DNA of 64,000 bases from Methanoregulaceae archaeon UXB-2016. Its GTDB lineage: Archaea; Halobacteriota; Methanomicrobia; Methanomicrobiales; Methanospirillaceae. Position 1 is the stretch's first letter; the number at the start of each line of letters is the position of its first letter. The notes beneath the pieces were generated by a model that saw nothing but the letters and a program-made list of their open reading frames with translations, had not been told where the DNA came from and did no database searches. Below are positions 1-8,066 of the stretch, in pieces. The position numbers were made by a program, and so were the translations under genes. The stretch is taken from positions 1 to 64,000 of the forward strand of contig SISS01000023.1 in the NCBI GenBank assembly GCA_004332335.1, written 5' to 3'.

Positions 1-704
1 TACGCGATCACCCGAGACCGCCAGGTGACCCTGGCGGTCTATCCCGTGACGAAGGGTACCTCCAGGGTCGCGTACATCGCCCGATGCCTGGACGCGATCG
101 CGACGGCCGGACTGAGGGTCTAGGCACTCTGCCTCGATCGGGAGTTCTACGCGCACAAGCTCATCGCGTTTCTGATGACAGCGAACGTCCCGTTCATCAT
201 CCCGATCAGGAGACACAGCCGTGCGATGAAAAAACTCCTGAACGGGACACAATCACAGTTCAGAGACTATATCATGCGTGGAAAAACGCCGCTCAACCTG
301 AAGATTGCGCTCGCCGTGATGTACGCGAAAGGAAAACGGGGGAACCATGGTGTCGAGAATTTCGGCTATGTGGTCAGCGGCGTACCCTGGAGCCCTCGAC
401 GGATCCACGAGACGTACCGATCACGGTTCGGGATCGAGTCGTCTGCCGAATGCGAAACCAGGTTAAACCTAGAACCTCACCCCGCAATTCGGTGACCCGC
501 TGTCTCTTCGCCATTGTCTCGTTTCTCCTCAAGAACCTCTGGATGGCCGTGCTCTGGACCCGATTCTCGCCCGTGAAACCCGGTCCTCGGACCATCGAGA
601 TGCGCGCGTTTCGGTTTGGCCAGTTCCGACTATTCATCTGGGAAGCGGTGCGATCGACCTTGAAGATCGTGCGCACCATTCCTGCACTCAGAAAACCGGG
701 ATAG
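1..704 (+). pseudogene. ISH3/IS4-type transposase, 5'-truncated and broken
   Basis: The reading frame is already open at base 1 and gives transposase-like sequence (YAITRDRQVTLAVYPVTKG) until an in-frame TAG at 121-123. It resumes at once (ALCLDREFYAHKL) and runs to about 444, where the signature YRSRFGIESS breaks. The rest (RMRNQVKPRTS and on to a TAG at 702-704) lies in another frame. The Y-rich R-F-G-I-E-(S/T)-S-Y-R motif is the E-containing block of DDE transposases of the IS4/ISH3 group. One stop plus one frameshift make it non-functional. The start lies outside the window. A 124-bp copy of its 3' end recurs at 5257-5380. Confidence 0.8.
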
Positions 705-1126
705 TCAAAGGGAACGGGGAACACTGACGAATGAAAGATGACACGGAGGGAAATTAGCGAAGTACTGATGTCCTCGAAGTCCTTCCGGCCGTTGCCGTTG
801 ACGTTGTCAATGACAACGTCGAAGTCGAGATCGGTCGGCGGAACGATGCGCCAGGGACACCGACCGGCAGCTACTTGTCGCCGGCTGAAACCACCCCCAC
901 GTTCAACAACGAAAGCTCCGGGACTCGCACAGTCTCAGTGGGATCCAAAGATACGACGGGACAGGACGTGGGCCGAGTCATGGCAACGGCTCATCCCGGA
1001 TGAAAAACCCCGGGATGTCCAATGGCAGTTCCGGAGGATATTTTTCCCGTGTTCAGTGCCAGAAGAGCAGTTTTTTCGAAGTTTTTTGGGAATCCGGACT
1101 CAAAATGGTTTACCTTCTGCCGACAC
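705..1126. other. Intergenic, decayed; possible gene fragment
   Basis: No start-bearing gene is convincing here. On the + strand an 81-codon stop-free stretch (758-1003) reads like protein (VLEVLPAVAVDVVNDNVEVE), but a TAG sits just before it and no family was recognised. It contains a perfect 21-bp palindrome at 800-820. A GC-rich 8-bp hairpin (CATCCCGG/CCGGGATG, 992-1017) directly at its stop codon looks like a terminator. It may be a gene end left by the insertion that brought the neighbouring cluster. Confidence 0.3.
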
Positions 1127-1846
1127 TCACAGGGATTTCAGAACTCCGTTATCACCCAAAAGGACCGGTGCGAGGGCGACGAGCGCCTCCCTTGTCCGGG
1201 GGCACATGACCGGACTTCCGCCTCTATTGTCCTTTAGATCCATGATCAGCCTCAACAGATCTTCCTTCGTGTCGATATCGTAGCAGGACGGTAGCAACTC
1301 CCATGTCAACCCCAGATCCTCTGCCCGCCCAGTTGTCCGTTCCAGCACAGCAGATGAGCTCCAGACAATTCCATCGAATAGTGCCGGCACATGGACCCGG
1401 GATCCTATCAGATAATACCCCCCGTCATCACACGGCCCGAGGACCACATCGGTTTCATTCAGCCGGATAAATGCCCGGCGGATTGCATCCTGCGGTAGAT
1501 GGGGAGTATCGCTTGCGACGATGACGAGTTTCCGGTACCCCTGGGAGAACAGCCTTCGGGAGACCCGTGAGAGCCGATTCCCCAGATCCCCCGTTCCTTG
1601 CGGAATGCACTCCACGGGGCGGGGAAACATCCGGGAGAAAAAATCCCGGGCGGTGTACGGATCGTATGCAATGAACAGGTCCGCCTCGGGGATTCCGGAA
1701 GTCAGCCCGACCGTGTCGAGGAGAAACGCACCGTAGACATCCGCTGCTTCGCGCGGGGTGAGCGGTGGGCAGAGGCGGGTCTTGACCTTTCCGGGCTCCG
1801 GCTGTTTTGCCATGATGGCGATGGCTGATCCCGACCGGTTCGTCAT
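1127..1846 (-). CDS. TIGR04282/DUF2064 glycosyltransferase-like protein
   Basis: About 239 aa with a nucleotide-sugar-transferase (GT-A-like) fold: N-terminal IAIMAKQPEPGKVKTRLCP, then IVASDTPHLP and LGPCDDGGYYLIG, which are the hallmark blocks of DUF2064/TIGR04282. The family is named for co-occurrence with arsenosugar biosynthesis genes; its precise reaction is not established. The ATG at 1846 overlaps the upstream methyltransferase stop as ATGA, so translation is coupled and this is the last gene of a four-gene operon. The C-terminal ~25 residues go beyond the usual family end. Family assignment is strong, substrate unknown. Confidence 0.85.
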   Translation of the reverse strand: MTNRSGSAIAIMAKQPEPGKVKTRLCPPLTPREAADVYGAFLLDTVGLTSGIPEADLFIAYDPYTARDFFSRMFPRPVECIPQGTGDLGNRLSRVSRRLFSQGYRKLVIVASDTPHLPQDAIRRAFIRLNETDVVLGPCDDGGYYLIGSRVHVPALFDGIVWSSSAVLERTTGRAEDLGLTWELLPSCYDIDTKEDLLRLIMDLKDNRGGSPVMCPRTREALVALAPVLLGDNGVLKSL

Positions 1847-2640
1847 GCAGTCTTCTTCGCAACCCATAACCCGCGTCCGACCTTCCCCTCGCGTGAGGCT
1901 TTCTCCCAGCAGGCGATTCCCTCTTCGACTGCTTCATAGAACTCCCCGCCGAACCGCCGGATGATCTCTGGCCTGAGTTCTTCCCGGATCATCGCGAGAT
2001 ATCGGGTGAGCTGCAGGGAGAAGTCACGGCTCATATCCAGATCTGCAGTAACTTCCCAGCCGTTCTCTTCCAGCAGGCGGGTATACCCTGCACGGGTCTC
2101 CAGGTTGGGAAAGAGCATGAATCCGAGGAGTGGAGCGAGTTCCTCATCCGAGATGCCGTCGTTCAGGATCCAGTCGGTGAAGGCGAGGGTGCCACCGGGT
2201 TTTATGACCCTGCCGGCTTCGCGGATCAACCGCTCTTTATCAGTGACATAGCACCAGGCGTCCTGTCCCCAGACGATATCGAAGGACGATCTCCTGAATG
2301 GCAGGTCGAGGGCATTTCCCAGCCGGAATGTGACCCTCTCGTCCAACCCGGCAGCGGATGCCCGCCGGGTTGCCTCCTCCACCATCGCCGGCGTGGCATC
2401 GATCCCGGTGACCCTGCACCCGAAATCCCTGGCAAGCTGACAGGCTGGCCCTCCCAGGGCACTGCAGATGTCGAGCACCAGGGAATCGTTTTCAATCCCT
2501 GCCATGGTTGCCAGTTCGGTAGTGGCAAGGGGGCCCCCGATATGGATCTCCTCTCCCATCACCATCTCCCAAAGGGTGCCAACCGCCCCCGAATATGCGT
2601 CGCTCACGTCGCCGACGCTGATGTCAATACTCCTGGTCAT
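1843..2640 (-). CDS. Class I SAM-dependent methyltransferase
   Basis: 265 aa. Motif I is VLDICSALGGPACQLA, followed by VTGIDATPAMV, and WGQDAWCYV in the position where sarcosine/dimethylglycine-type N-methyltransferases have W-S-Q-D-A. The post-motif KPGGTLAFTDW is also typical. ArsM-type arsenite methyltransferases share the fold, but their conserved cysteine pattern is not clear here, so the substrate is open. The start at 2640 is chosen over longer options because it follows a GGAGAAG ribosome site and overlaps the radical SAM stop as ATGA. It sits between a radical SAM enzyme and a DUF2064 protein, implying consecutive steps on one small molecule. Confidence 0.85.
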   Translation of the reverse strand: MTRSIDISVGDVSDAYSGAVGTLWEMVMGEEIHIGGPLATTELATMAGIENDSLVLDICSALGGPACQLARDFGCRVTGIDATPAMVEEATRRASAAGLDERVTFRLGNALDLPFRRSSFDIVWGQDAWCYVTDKERLIREAGRVIKPGGTLAFTDWILNDGISDEELAPLLGFMLFPNLETRAGYTRLLEENGWEVTADLDMSRDFSLQLTRYLAMIREELRPEIIRRFGGEFYEAVEEGIACWEKASREGKVGRGLWVAKKTA

Positions 2641-3749
2641 GCTCTTCTCCGTACCCTGCAGTTGGGGTCTTCTGCCATAATATCGCCGGTCATGTAGTAT
2701 GCGGTGGCCCGGCACCCCCAGCAGACCGCCTGGTTAATACAGCTGCTGCACCTGCTGGAACTGTCGGGCTCCCGGAGCGGCAGGAAGAGCAGCTCGCGCC
2801 GGTGCCTGTCGACGATCTCCCCGAATGGCTCTTGGTTCACGTTCCCGAATCCCTGCCGGATGACGGAACACGGGGTGAGATCCCCCTCAATGGTGATGCA
2901 GACAGTCCCGCCACAGTAAAACTTGTTGGTATCCATCGTACTCATCGAAATGTCAGATCCCGGATAGTTCAGCTGGTCGCGAATACCGATGGCGTGCTCG
3001 ATCTGCGGCCCTGAAGGTACCCATTCCGGGTGTTCCGTGCCGAGGCCCGCTGCGCAGATCTGGGTCAGGCAGGTCCTGATACCCTTTCCGGCGAAGTGCC
3101 GGATGGTGCGTTCCACGTCTTTGCCCGACAGCGGGCGGGTGAACGTGATACAGTTGATGATCTCTCCGGGCGGTTTTCCGCACGCAAGGAGATTCTCCAC
3201 ACCACGCAGGATTGCCTCCTTCTTCGTCCCGGGTTCCCCGGTATGAAGCAGCTGGTAGATCTCCTCGTCCAGGCTGTCGAGATGGACGCTGACAAAACCC
3301 CCTGGTGTAACCCGGGCGACCTGGCGTGCAACAGCGGGATCGGCAAGCGGGATCCCACTCGTCCAGATATTGTTGACAAGCCCGAGATCCCGGGCCTCCC
3401 GTGCGAGCTCGTACCAGTCATCGCGGCAGAGGGGATCTCCCCCGAGCCAGTCGATCGCCCGGACTCCCTCAGCCGTTACCTCACGGAGGATCCGGTGGAT
3501 CGTGGCCGCTGGGATCTCGGCAGCACGGGCGTCCTGTGCCGATGCGTAACAGTACCGGCACCCTCCGTTGCAGGAGAGGCAGGATTCGATCTGCAGCGAA
3601 TAGACCCGGTTCTCTTTAAAATACCGGACGACCCCGGCATGATCCGGGTGAAGGCACCCCTGTGCGGAGACCGAGCCGGGATCTGTCCGGGCAGGTGCGT
3701 GCTGAGGTCCGTCCTTCAAAGGAGGAGTAAAGGGCTGCACGTGTTCCAT
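2637..3749 (-). CDS. Radical SAM/SPASM-type enzyme
   Basis: 370 aa. The radical SAM [4Fe-4S] motif is CNGGCRYCYA (near residue 60), preceded by YSLQIESCLS. The C-terminal third carries a SPASM-like cysteine set: FYCGGTVCITIEGDLTPCS, then CSSCINQAVCWGCRA and a final C near the end, suggesting one or two auxiliary clusters. Such enzymes modify peptides or small molecules. It is not the arsenosugar ArsS type (TIGR04167 with DUF3641), which lacks this SPASM-like tail. Gene order is membrane protein, this gene (4-bp gap), methyltransferase (ATGA overlap). It is the most informative gene for the cluster chemistry. Confidence 0.85.
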   Translation of the reverse strand: MEHVQPFTPPLKDGPQHAPARTDPGSVSAQGCLHPDHAGVVRYFKENRVYSLQIESCLSCNGGCRYCYASAQDARAAEIPAATIHRILREVTAEGVRAIDWLGGDPLCRDDWYELAREARDLGLVNNIWTSGIPLADPAVARQVARVTPGGFVSVHLDSLDEEIYQLLHTGEPGTKKEAILRGVENLLACGKPPGEIINCITFTRPLSGKDVERTIRHFAGKGIRTCLTQICAAGLGTEHPEWVPSGPQIEHAIGIRDQLNYPGSDISMSTMDTNKFYCGGTVCITIEGDLTPCSVIRQGFGNVNQEPFGEIVDRHRRELLFLPLREPDSSSRCSSCINQAVCWGCRATAYYMTGDIMAEDPNCRVRRRA

Positions 3750-3753
3750 AGAA

Positions 3754-4410
3754 TCACTGCCCGAAGATGCCGATCGATGCCAGAGGAATAATCAGCATCA
3801 GAACCGACCAGTAAAAACCCGCCCGTTGGATACTGAACCCCCGTATCTCCTTCACATAATGCCCGGCGATTGCAAACATCATGAGGGCCAGGACCATTGC
3901 GTTGAAGACGGTTGTCGAATATTCGTGCTCTACCGGGAGGTAGGTGAGATACGGAGCTGCATTGATCCATCGTACCATGAAAAAGATGAGGGGCATGTGA
4001 GCGATGCCGATGTAGGATAGTACCGGGAGGTGGATCTTCAGCCAGAATCCCGCCTTCGGGCCGGCAACCAGGAGTGGCCGCTTCATCTTCCATTCCGCGG
4101 CCACGACCATGATAATTGCCCCCAGCAATACACCCTCCATGAGTGTTGCCACAGCTCCCGACCAGTACGCAAGTTCGGTCGGAATTGTGATAAAGGAGGC
4201 GACCAATGATATCACACCCGTAGATACCGACGGACGGAAAGACGCAATCCCGACAATGATTAAGATGAGAGCAAATGCGAAGTTATGGGCCCACCGGGGG
4301 TCTGAGTCGTACAGGTGGAATGCAGGCCCGAGCCAGAAAAGGAGCCAGGCAAGACCCAGCAGGAAGATACCTGTCCCGGTTGTCATCCATGGCCCGGGTT
4401 CGAATTTCAT
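3754..4410 (-). CDS. Polytopic membrane protein of unknown function
   Basis: About 218 aa, with six or seven hydrophobic segments (for example GIFLLGLAWLLFWLG, FALILIIVGIASF, LLGAIIMVVAAEW, LPVLSYIGIAHMPLIFFMV and a C-terminal SVLMLIIPLASIGIFG). No family was recognised. It starts the minus-strand operon and ends 4 bp before the radical SAM gene, so a role in export of the product or membrane anchoring of the pathway is inferred only from position. ATG at 4410 is preferred to a GTG at 4425. The divergent glycosyltransferase begins 21 bp away, so both promoters must overlap the two coding starts or the genes use very short leaders. Confidence 0.7.
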   Translation of the reverse strand: MKFEPGPWMTTGTGIFLLGLAWLLFWLGPAFHLYDSDPRWAHNFAFALILIIVGIASFRPSVSTGVISLVASFITIPTELAYWSGAVATLMEGVLLGAIIMVVAAEWKMKRPLLVAGPKAGFWLKIHLPVLSYIGIAHMPLIFFMVRWINAAPYLTYLPVEHEYSTTVFNAMVLALMMFAIAGHYVKEIRGFSIQRAGFYWSVLMLIIPLASIGIFGQ

Positions 4411-4431
4411 AAAAGCGAATTCCACTCGTGA

Positions 4432-5160
4432 ATGAATAACTGTTTGGAAACCACGGGGGGCACGTCGCTTCTGGTCTCAATCGTCACCCCGGTGCTGAAC
4501 GAGGAGGCCGAGATACAGGGGTTTCTCGATCATCTTACCGGGTTGCAGGAACCGTTCGAAATCATCATTGTCGATGGCGGAAGTGCCGATACCACCTGTG
4601 CCCTCATCCGGGACCATGCCGGAAAAATCCCCGTAAACGTGAACCTTCTTTCAGCCCCGAAAGGAAGGAGCACCCAGATGAATGCGGGTGCGGTGGCAGC
4701 ACGAGGAGAGATCCTCCTGTTCCTCCACGCCGATTGTCGTATCCCTGCCGATTCACTCCGGGTTATTTCGGAAGCCTGCAGGGTACCCGGCGTGTGCGGC
4801 GGGGCATTCACCCAGAATTGCAGGGACGCCGGTCTCTTCCCCGCGGTCAGCTGCAAAGTTGCCAGTGCCCTTGCCGCCTGGTCCCGAATATATTTCGGTG
4901 ATTTCGGGATCTTCGTTCAGCGGGATGTTTTTTTTGCAGCGGGAGGGTTTGCGGTCATCCCGTTCTGCGAGGACATCGAATTTTGCCGGTCTGCCCGCCG
5001 ATTTGGCAGGATGGTGCAGATCGACCGGTTCATTCAGAGTTCCCCACGACGGTTTGAACGCGTGGGGAGAACGAAACTGACAGCGGTGTATATTCTTGCA
5101 ACCGTGCTGAACCTGGCCGGTATACGCCCCGTTTTCCTCAGGCGCTTTATCGTTGATTAG
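4432..5160 (+). CDS. TIGR04283-type family 2 glycosyltransferase
   Basis: 242 aa GT2 protein. N-terminal VSIVTPVLNEEAEIQGFL, IIIVDGGSADTT, then GRSTQMNAGAVAARGEILLF and LHADC (the D-x-D-equivalent metal site) match TIGR04283, annotated as an arsenosugar biosynthesis glycosyltransferase. FGDFGIFVQRDVFFAAGGF and CEDIEFC are the acceptor-side motifs. It is divergent from the four-gene minus-strand operon, and with the DUF2064 protein it forms the usual TIGR04282/TIGR04283 pair. Arsenic chemistry is inferred from family names and is unproven. Confidence 0.85.
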   Translation: MNNCLETTGGTSLLVSIVTPVLNEEAEIQGFLDHLTGLQEPFEIIIVDGGSADTTCALIRDHAGKIPVNVNLLSAPKGRSTQMNAGAVAARGEILLFLHADCRIPADSLRVISEACRVPGVCGGAFTQNCRDAGLFPAVSCKVASALAAWSRIYFGDFGIFVQRDVFFAAGGFAVIPFCEDIEFCRSARRFGRMVQIDRFIQSSPRRFERVGRTKLTAVYILATVLNLAGIRPVFLRRFIVD

Positions 5161-5734
5161 GGGCGGCATCCCGGAGATCCCCCAGCTTCCCCTCGTATAA
5201 GGCCGGGACGGCGGCGGGACGGGACCGGTCCCTGTCCTTGTGCACGTTACGTCCGTGGACCATCGAGATGCGCGCGTTCCGATTTGGCCTATTCCGGCTG
5301 ATAATCTGGGAAGCGGTACGATCGACCTTGAAGGCCATGCGGAACAATTCTGCACTCCGAAACCCGGGATAGCCAAAGGGAGGAAGGAGCGCGAAAAAAT
5401 GAAAGGTGGTATCGAGGGAGATTTGGACAGTACTGGGCATTGCGTCCAATGAGTTGGGTGCCGAGGCTCTCTTGCCGAACCGTCGGTCAGCATCACGTAC
5501 CCTCGAGGGGCGGGAATCCCGAACCGCTGCGTGTGAACCAGTCCCGTCTATTGGCCTGTTACACGGTCATAGCGAGGCCGTGCCGCTCCCTCTTCTCCAA
5601 GGCCGACCTGTGTGTGCGAGAACCGGGTGGGCGAGGATTGCCGCGAGCGGGGCCGGATGATTGGGCGCAACCAAGTTTCTGCGGCGCATGTTCTCTACTG
5701 CGGCCGTGCCGTCGCGGTGAGCGGCCCGGGCTCA
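5161..5734. other. Intergenic region with IS remnant
   Basis: Apart from the transposase remnant listed separately (5257-5380), I recognise no gene in this stretch. Open frames exist on both strands but show no family motif and overlap one another, as expected in GC-rich non-coding DNA. Confidence 0.4.
5257..5380 (+). mobile_element. 3' remnant of the ISH3/IS4-type transposase
   Basis: 124 bp that align without gaps to 589-712; hand alignment gives 19 mismatches (about 85% identity). Translation gives the same C-terminus (TIEMRAFRFG, then WEAVRSTLK, ending at a TAG). Both remnants have the same orientation, so the five-gene cluster between them is bracketed by direct repeats about 4.7 kb apart. 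Nothing 5' of the copy resembles the rest of the transposase. Confidence 0.85.
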
Positions 5735-5980
5735 TCACCGACCTTTCCAGCCTTCCTGCGCTACGTCGTCCGCAGAGGTGTACTGCCGGTCAGGCATCCT
5801 GACCAGGAGGTCTATGAGCGCACCGGGAGCGCACCGCCACCGGGCCTCGCGTCCGAGGTCCTCCTTTCCGACCGTGTAGTGTAGACCCCGCAGGACGCCA
5901 GTGATCAGGCCGGCCGCCACCTTCTCCTGAGCCCGTTGGCTCATGCCCCCGAGTCCGCCCCCATGATCCTGATCAACCAT
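5735..5980 (-). CDS. DUF2795 domain protein
   Basis: 81 aa. After a Gly-rich N-terminus (DQDHGGGLGGMSQRAQEKVA) it shows the DUF2795 pattern: LRGLHYTVGKEDLGREARW, a helix with APGALIDLLVRMP, and the terminal DRQYTSADDV. DUF2795 proteins are small, helical and uncharacterised. A GGGGGA stretch lies upstream of the ATG. A broken paralogue lies about 0.4 kb further on the same strand (6381-6644), so the pair arose by duplication or was acquired together. Confidence 0.7.
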   Translation of the reverse strand: MVDQDHGGGLGGMSQRAQEKVAAGLITGVLRGLHYTVGKEDLGREARWRCAPGALIDLLVRMPDRQYTSADDVAQEGWKGR

Positions 5981-6380
5981 GGTCCCCCGTTACCGTGCCG
6001 TGACCGGCACTACACGTCAATCAGTCACCGGGCATATCAGTTGTTTGCCTTCTGTGTCATCGTCTCCCCCTTGATGTCGGCGCCAAGATTACCATGATCT
6101 CTCCAGGGCCGGATGAGAAGGCGATCTCTAGGCATCGCCTCGAGGCATGATGACTGATTGACCCGCCGTCAATGGCCGTGGCGAGATCGCCCATGTCTTT
6201 TTGGTTTACCTCGGTTCCCTTGACACCGGCCTCGCTAGCCTTTGCCCGGACCCAAATCCGGGACCCGTCTGCACCGGCGGAGCTCTGCCGGCACCTCCAG
6301 GGTCTGGAAGGGAATCGGAAAAAGGGGTGCGGTCGACAAGAAATGTACCCACCTGCGGTCTCACCGCCCGAAATGGGTGC
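5981..6380. other. Intergenic, no recognised gene
   Basis: 400 bp between the two DUF2795 copies. On the minus strand a stop-free stretch ending near 6057 reads as plausible protein (KGTEVNQKDMGDLATAIDGG) but has no clear start and no family that I know; it may be a decayed gene end. Confidence 0.35.
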
Positions 6381-6644
6381 TCACTGCCCTTTCCAGGTAT
6401 TCCGGGCTTCCGCGACCGCGCCGTCGGCCGACGCATACGTCCGCACGGGCATCCTTCTGAGGACGTCCGTGACCAGGCCCGGAGCGTTCCGCTGCTGTGC
6501 CTCTCGGGCGAGGCCCTCCTTGGCCAGAGGGTAATCCGGGCTCCGGAGGGCCCCCATGATCATGGTGGTCGCTATCTCCTCGTTGGCCTTGTTTCACATG
6601 CCTCCGAGCCTCCCGCCGATACCGCCGTGCTGCTGGTCTGCCAT
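6381..6644 (-). pseudogene. DUF2795 paralogue with in-frame stop
   Basis: Reading from the ATG at 6644 gives MADQQHGGIGGRLGGM, matching the Gly-rich start of the neighbour at 5735-5980, then a TGA stop, then ANEEIATTMIMGALRSPDYP and the DUF2795 core (APGLVTDVLRRMP, then RTYASADGAV). Either the gene is dead or a 60-aa form starts at the internal ATG at 6563, which would keep only the domain. Sequencing error cannot be excluded. Confidence 0.65.
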
Positions 6645-6785
6645 GATTCCTGTTCCCATGCCGGCAGCGGCACGGGCCGCCTTATCCGAATGGGACATAT
6701 CAATTGTCGCTGGCTATGGCCCTCGCCTTCACGCGCCCGATCTCCCCTCGCCCACTCTCTTTCCGGACTGCGGACGGGAAGGGCA

Positions 6786-7340
6786 TCACCGCTGTATCTC
6801 GACCCCGACCTCGTTTCGGCGGAGGAAACCGGGCGTGTACGGAGCGTTGTACCGCATCAGGAACGGCGTGCCCCGGGTGGCGACGCCGGCCTTCCTCAGT
6901 TCCTCGAACAGCCGCGCCACGACCGCCTCGACGTCGTCCTCGTGGGCGTGCCCGCTGAAGCGGATGACCGCGACCTCCCTCGCCTGAACCTCCTCGATCC
7001 GAATCCTTTCGTCGGTCGGCTCCGGGATATCGTCCCGCGTTCGCCCCGCGGGCATCACAAACGACATCGTGCCCGGCCCGGAAATGACGGGGGCGGTCAT
7101 CGGGATCTCTTGAGATGTGATCACCGGCGAAGTCATGGGGATCTGTTCGGACGTGATCACCGGCGAAGTCATGGGAATGGTGTTCCGGGCGCGATTGCTG
7201 CCCGTGATGTAGGCGAAGAGCAGGCGAAATCCAGTGTCTTCTCCATCGTCCTCCACGGTCGCGAGGACAACAGGGGGATACAGCCGGAAGTCAGCCTCGC
7301 CGGCCTTCCCGGTCACTTCGTAGGGAATCGTTTCCGTCAT
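6786..7340 (-). CDS. SOUL-family heme-binding protein
   Basis: 184 aa, starting MTETIPYEV, the usual beginning of SOUL/HEBP proteins; ATG at 7340 is therefore preferred to a start 27 bp upstream. Family blocks: FRLLFAYITGSNRARNTIPM, the M-T-(S/A)-P-V-I motif, MSFVMPAGRT, AVIRFSGHA and a C-terminal RRNEVGVEIQR. The M-T-x-P-V-I block occurs three times in 12-residue steps (IPMTSPVITSEQ, IPMTSPVITSQE, IPMTAPVISGPG), more regular than in typical members. Cytoplasmic; binds heme or tetrapyrrole. It stands alone between decayed sequences. Confidence 0.85.
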   Translation of the reverse strand: MTETIPYEVTGKAGEADFRLYPPVVLATVEDDGEDTGFRLLFAYITGSNRARNTIPMTSPVITSEQIPMTSPVITSQEIPMTAPVISGPGTMSFVMPAGRTRDDIPEPTDERIRIEEVQAREVAVIRFSGHAHEDDVEAVVARLFEELRKAGVATRGTPFLMRYNAPYTPGFLRRNEVGVEIQR

Positions 7341-8066
7341 GCGTCGCTCCAATTCCTGCACGGGCACTATTCCCCCGGGAACAGATGGATGTATCGTTCA
7401 CCGGGGGCATCCCGCTGCACGGATGAATGCTGACCTCGTCCTCAACGGAGACCCCGGAATCCTTTTCGGGAGGGATTGACAGCCGGGACACCTCTTCCGG
7501 GTCCATGTTCCGAATCCAGCCTTCCAGGAGATCAGGAGACAGGTTCGAACCAGGGCCACACGCGGATGCACGATGAAGAGGTGATCATCGACGGGGGCAC
7601 GAAACCGCGGGAAACCAGCATTGCCGCCCGGCATATCACCATCGCATACGCGATGGACGAACGCAGGACCCCGCCGGGCACACCCGACGTGCCCAGCGCC
7701 CGGACAAACGCGACCGCTCCGGGGGGTGCGCCCGGCATCCGGCATAGTGCGGCACATGATAACACAGGGACTCCGTCGGAACTCTGCCACAGGCAGATGC
7801 GAGGAGGGAGCAGGCAGGTACCGTGTTCGCCTCGCCGTGGGCGTTTAGGGGGTGGGTCGGAGAGAGACGGCAGGAAAGGGTTCGGAACTCCCCCGGTGCG
7901 CACGGAGCCCCGTCCACACCCCTGTCCGGCCGAAAATCTGGACCATCATCGTTCGCTCCCAACGGTGTGTTCCCATCCGGCCTCCCGAGGCAGGAGCGGC
8001 TTATCTCCTCCGACTCGCGGAGAGTATTTATCGCGGCCATTCCCATTTCCACAGAGCCGAGCTTCA
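7341..8066. other. Intergenic, no recognised gene
   Basis: 726 bp with several overlapping GC-rich open frames on both strands. None shows recognisable motifs or a ribosome site, so I call no gene. It may contain the promoter of the 8067 gene. Confidence 0.4.

Noticed and set aside
1843-2640. Calling the methyltransferase ArsM
   Set aside because: The W-G-Q-D-A block and overall layout fit the sarcosine/dimethylglycine-type methyltransferases better; the ArsM cysteine triad is not evident.
6594-6599. TGA in the second DUF2795 copy as selenocysteine
   Set aside because: The intact paralogue has Ser at this place, no SECIS-like element is visible, and Methanomicrobiales are not known to make selenoproteins of this family.
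7341-8066. Several 70-230-codon frames proposed as genes
   Set aside because: They overlap on both strands, lack ribosome sites and show no recognisable motifs.
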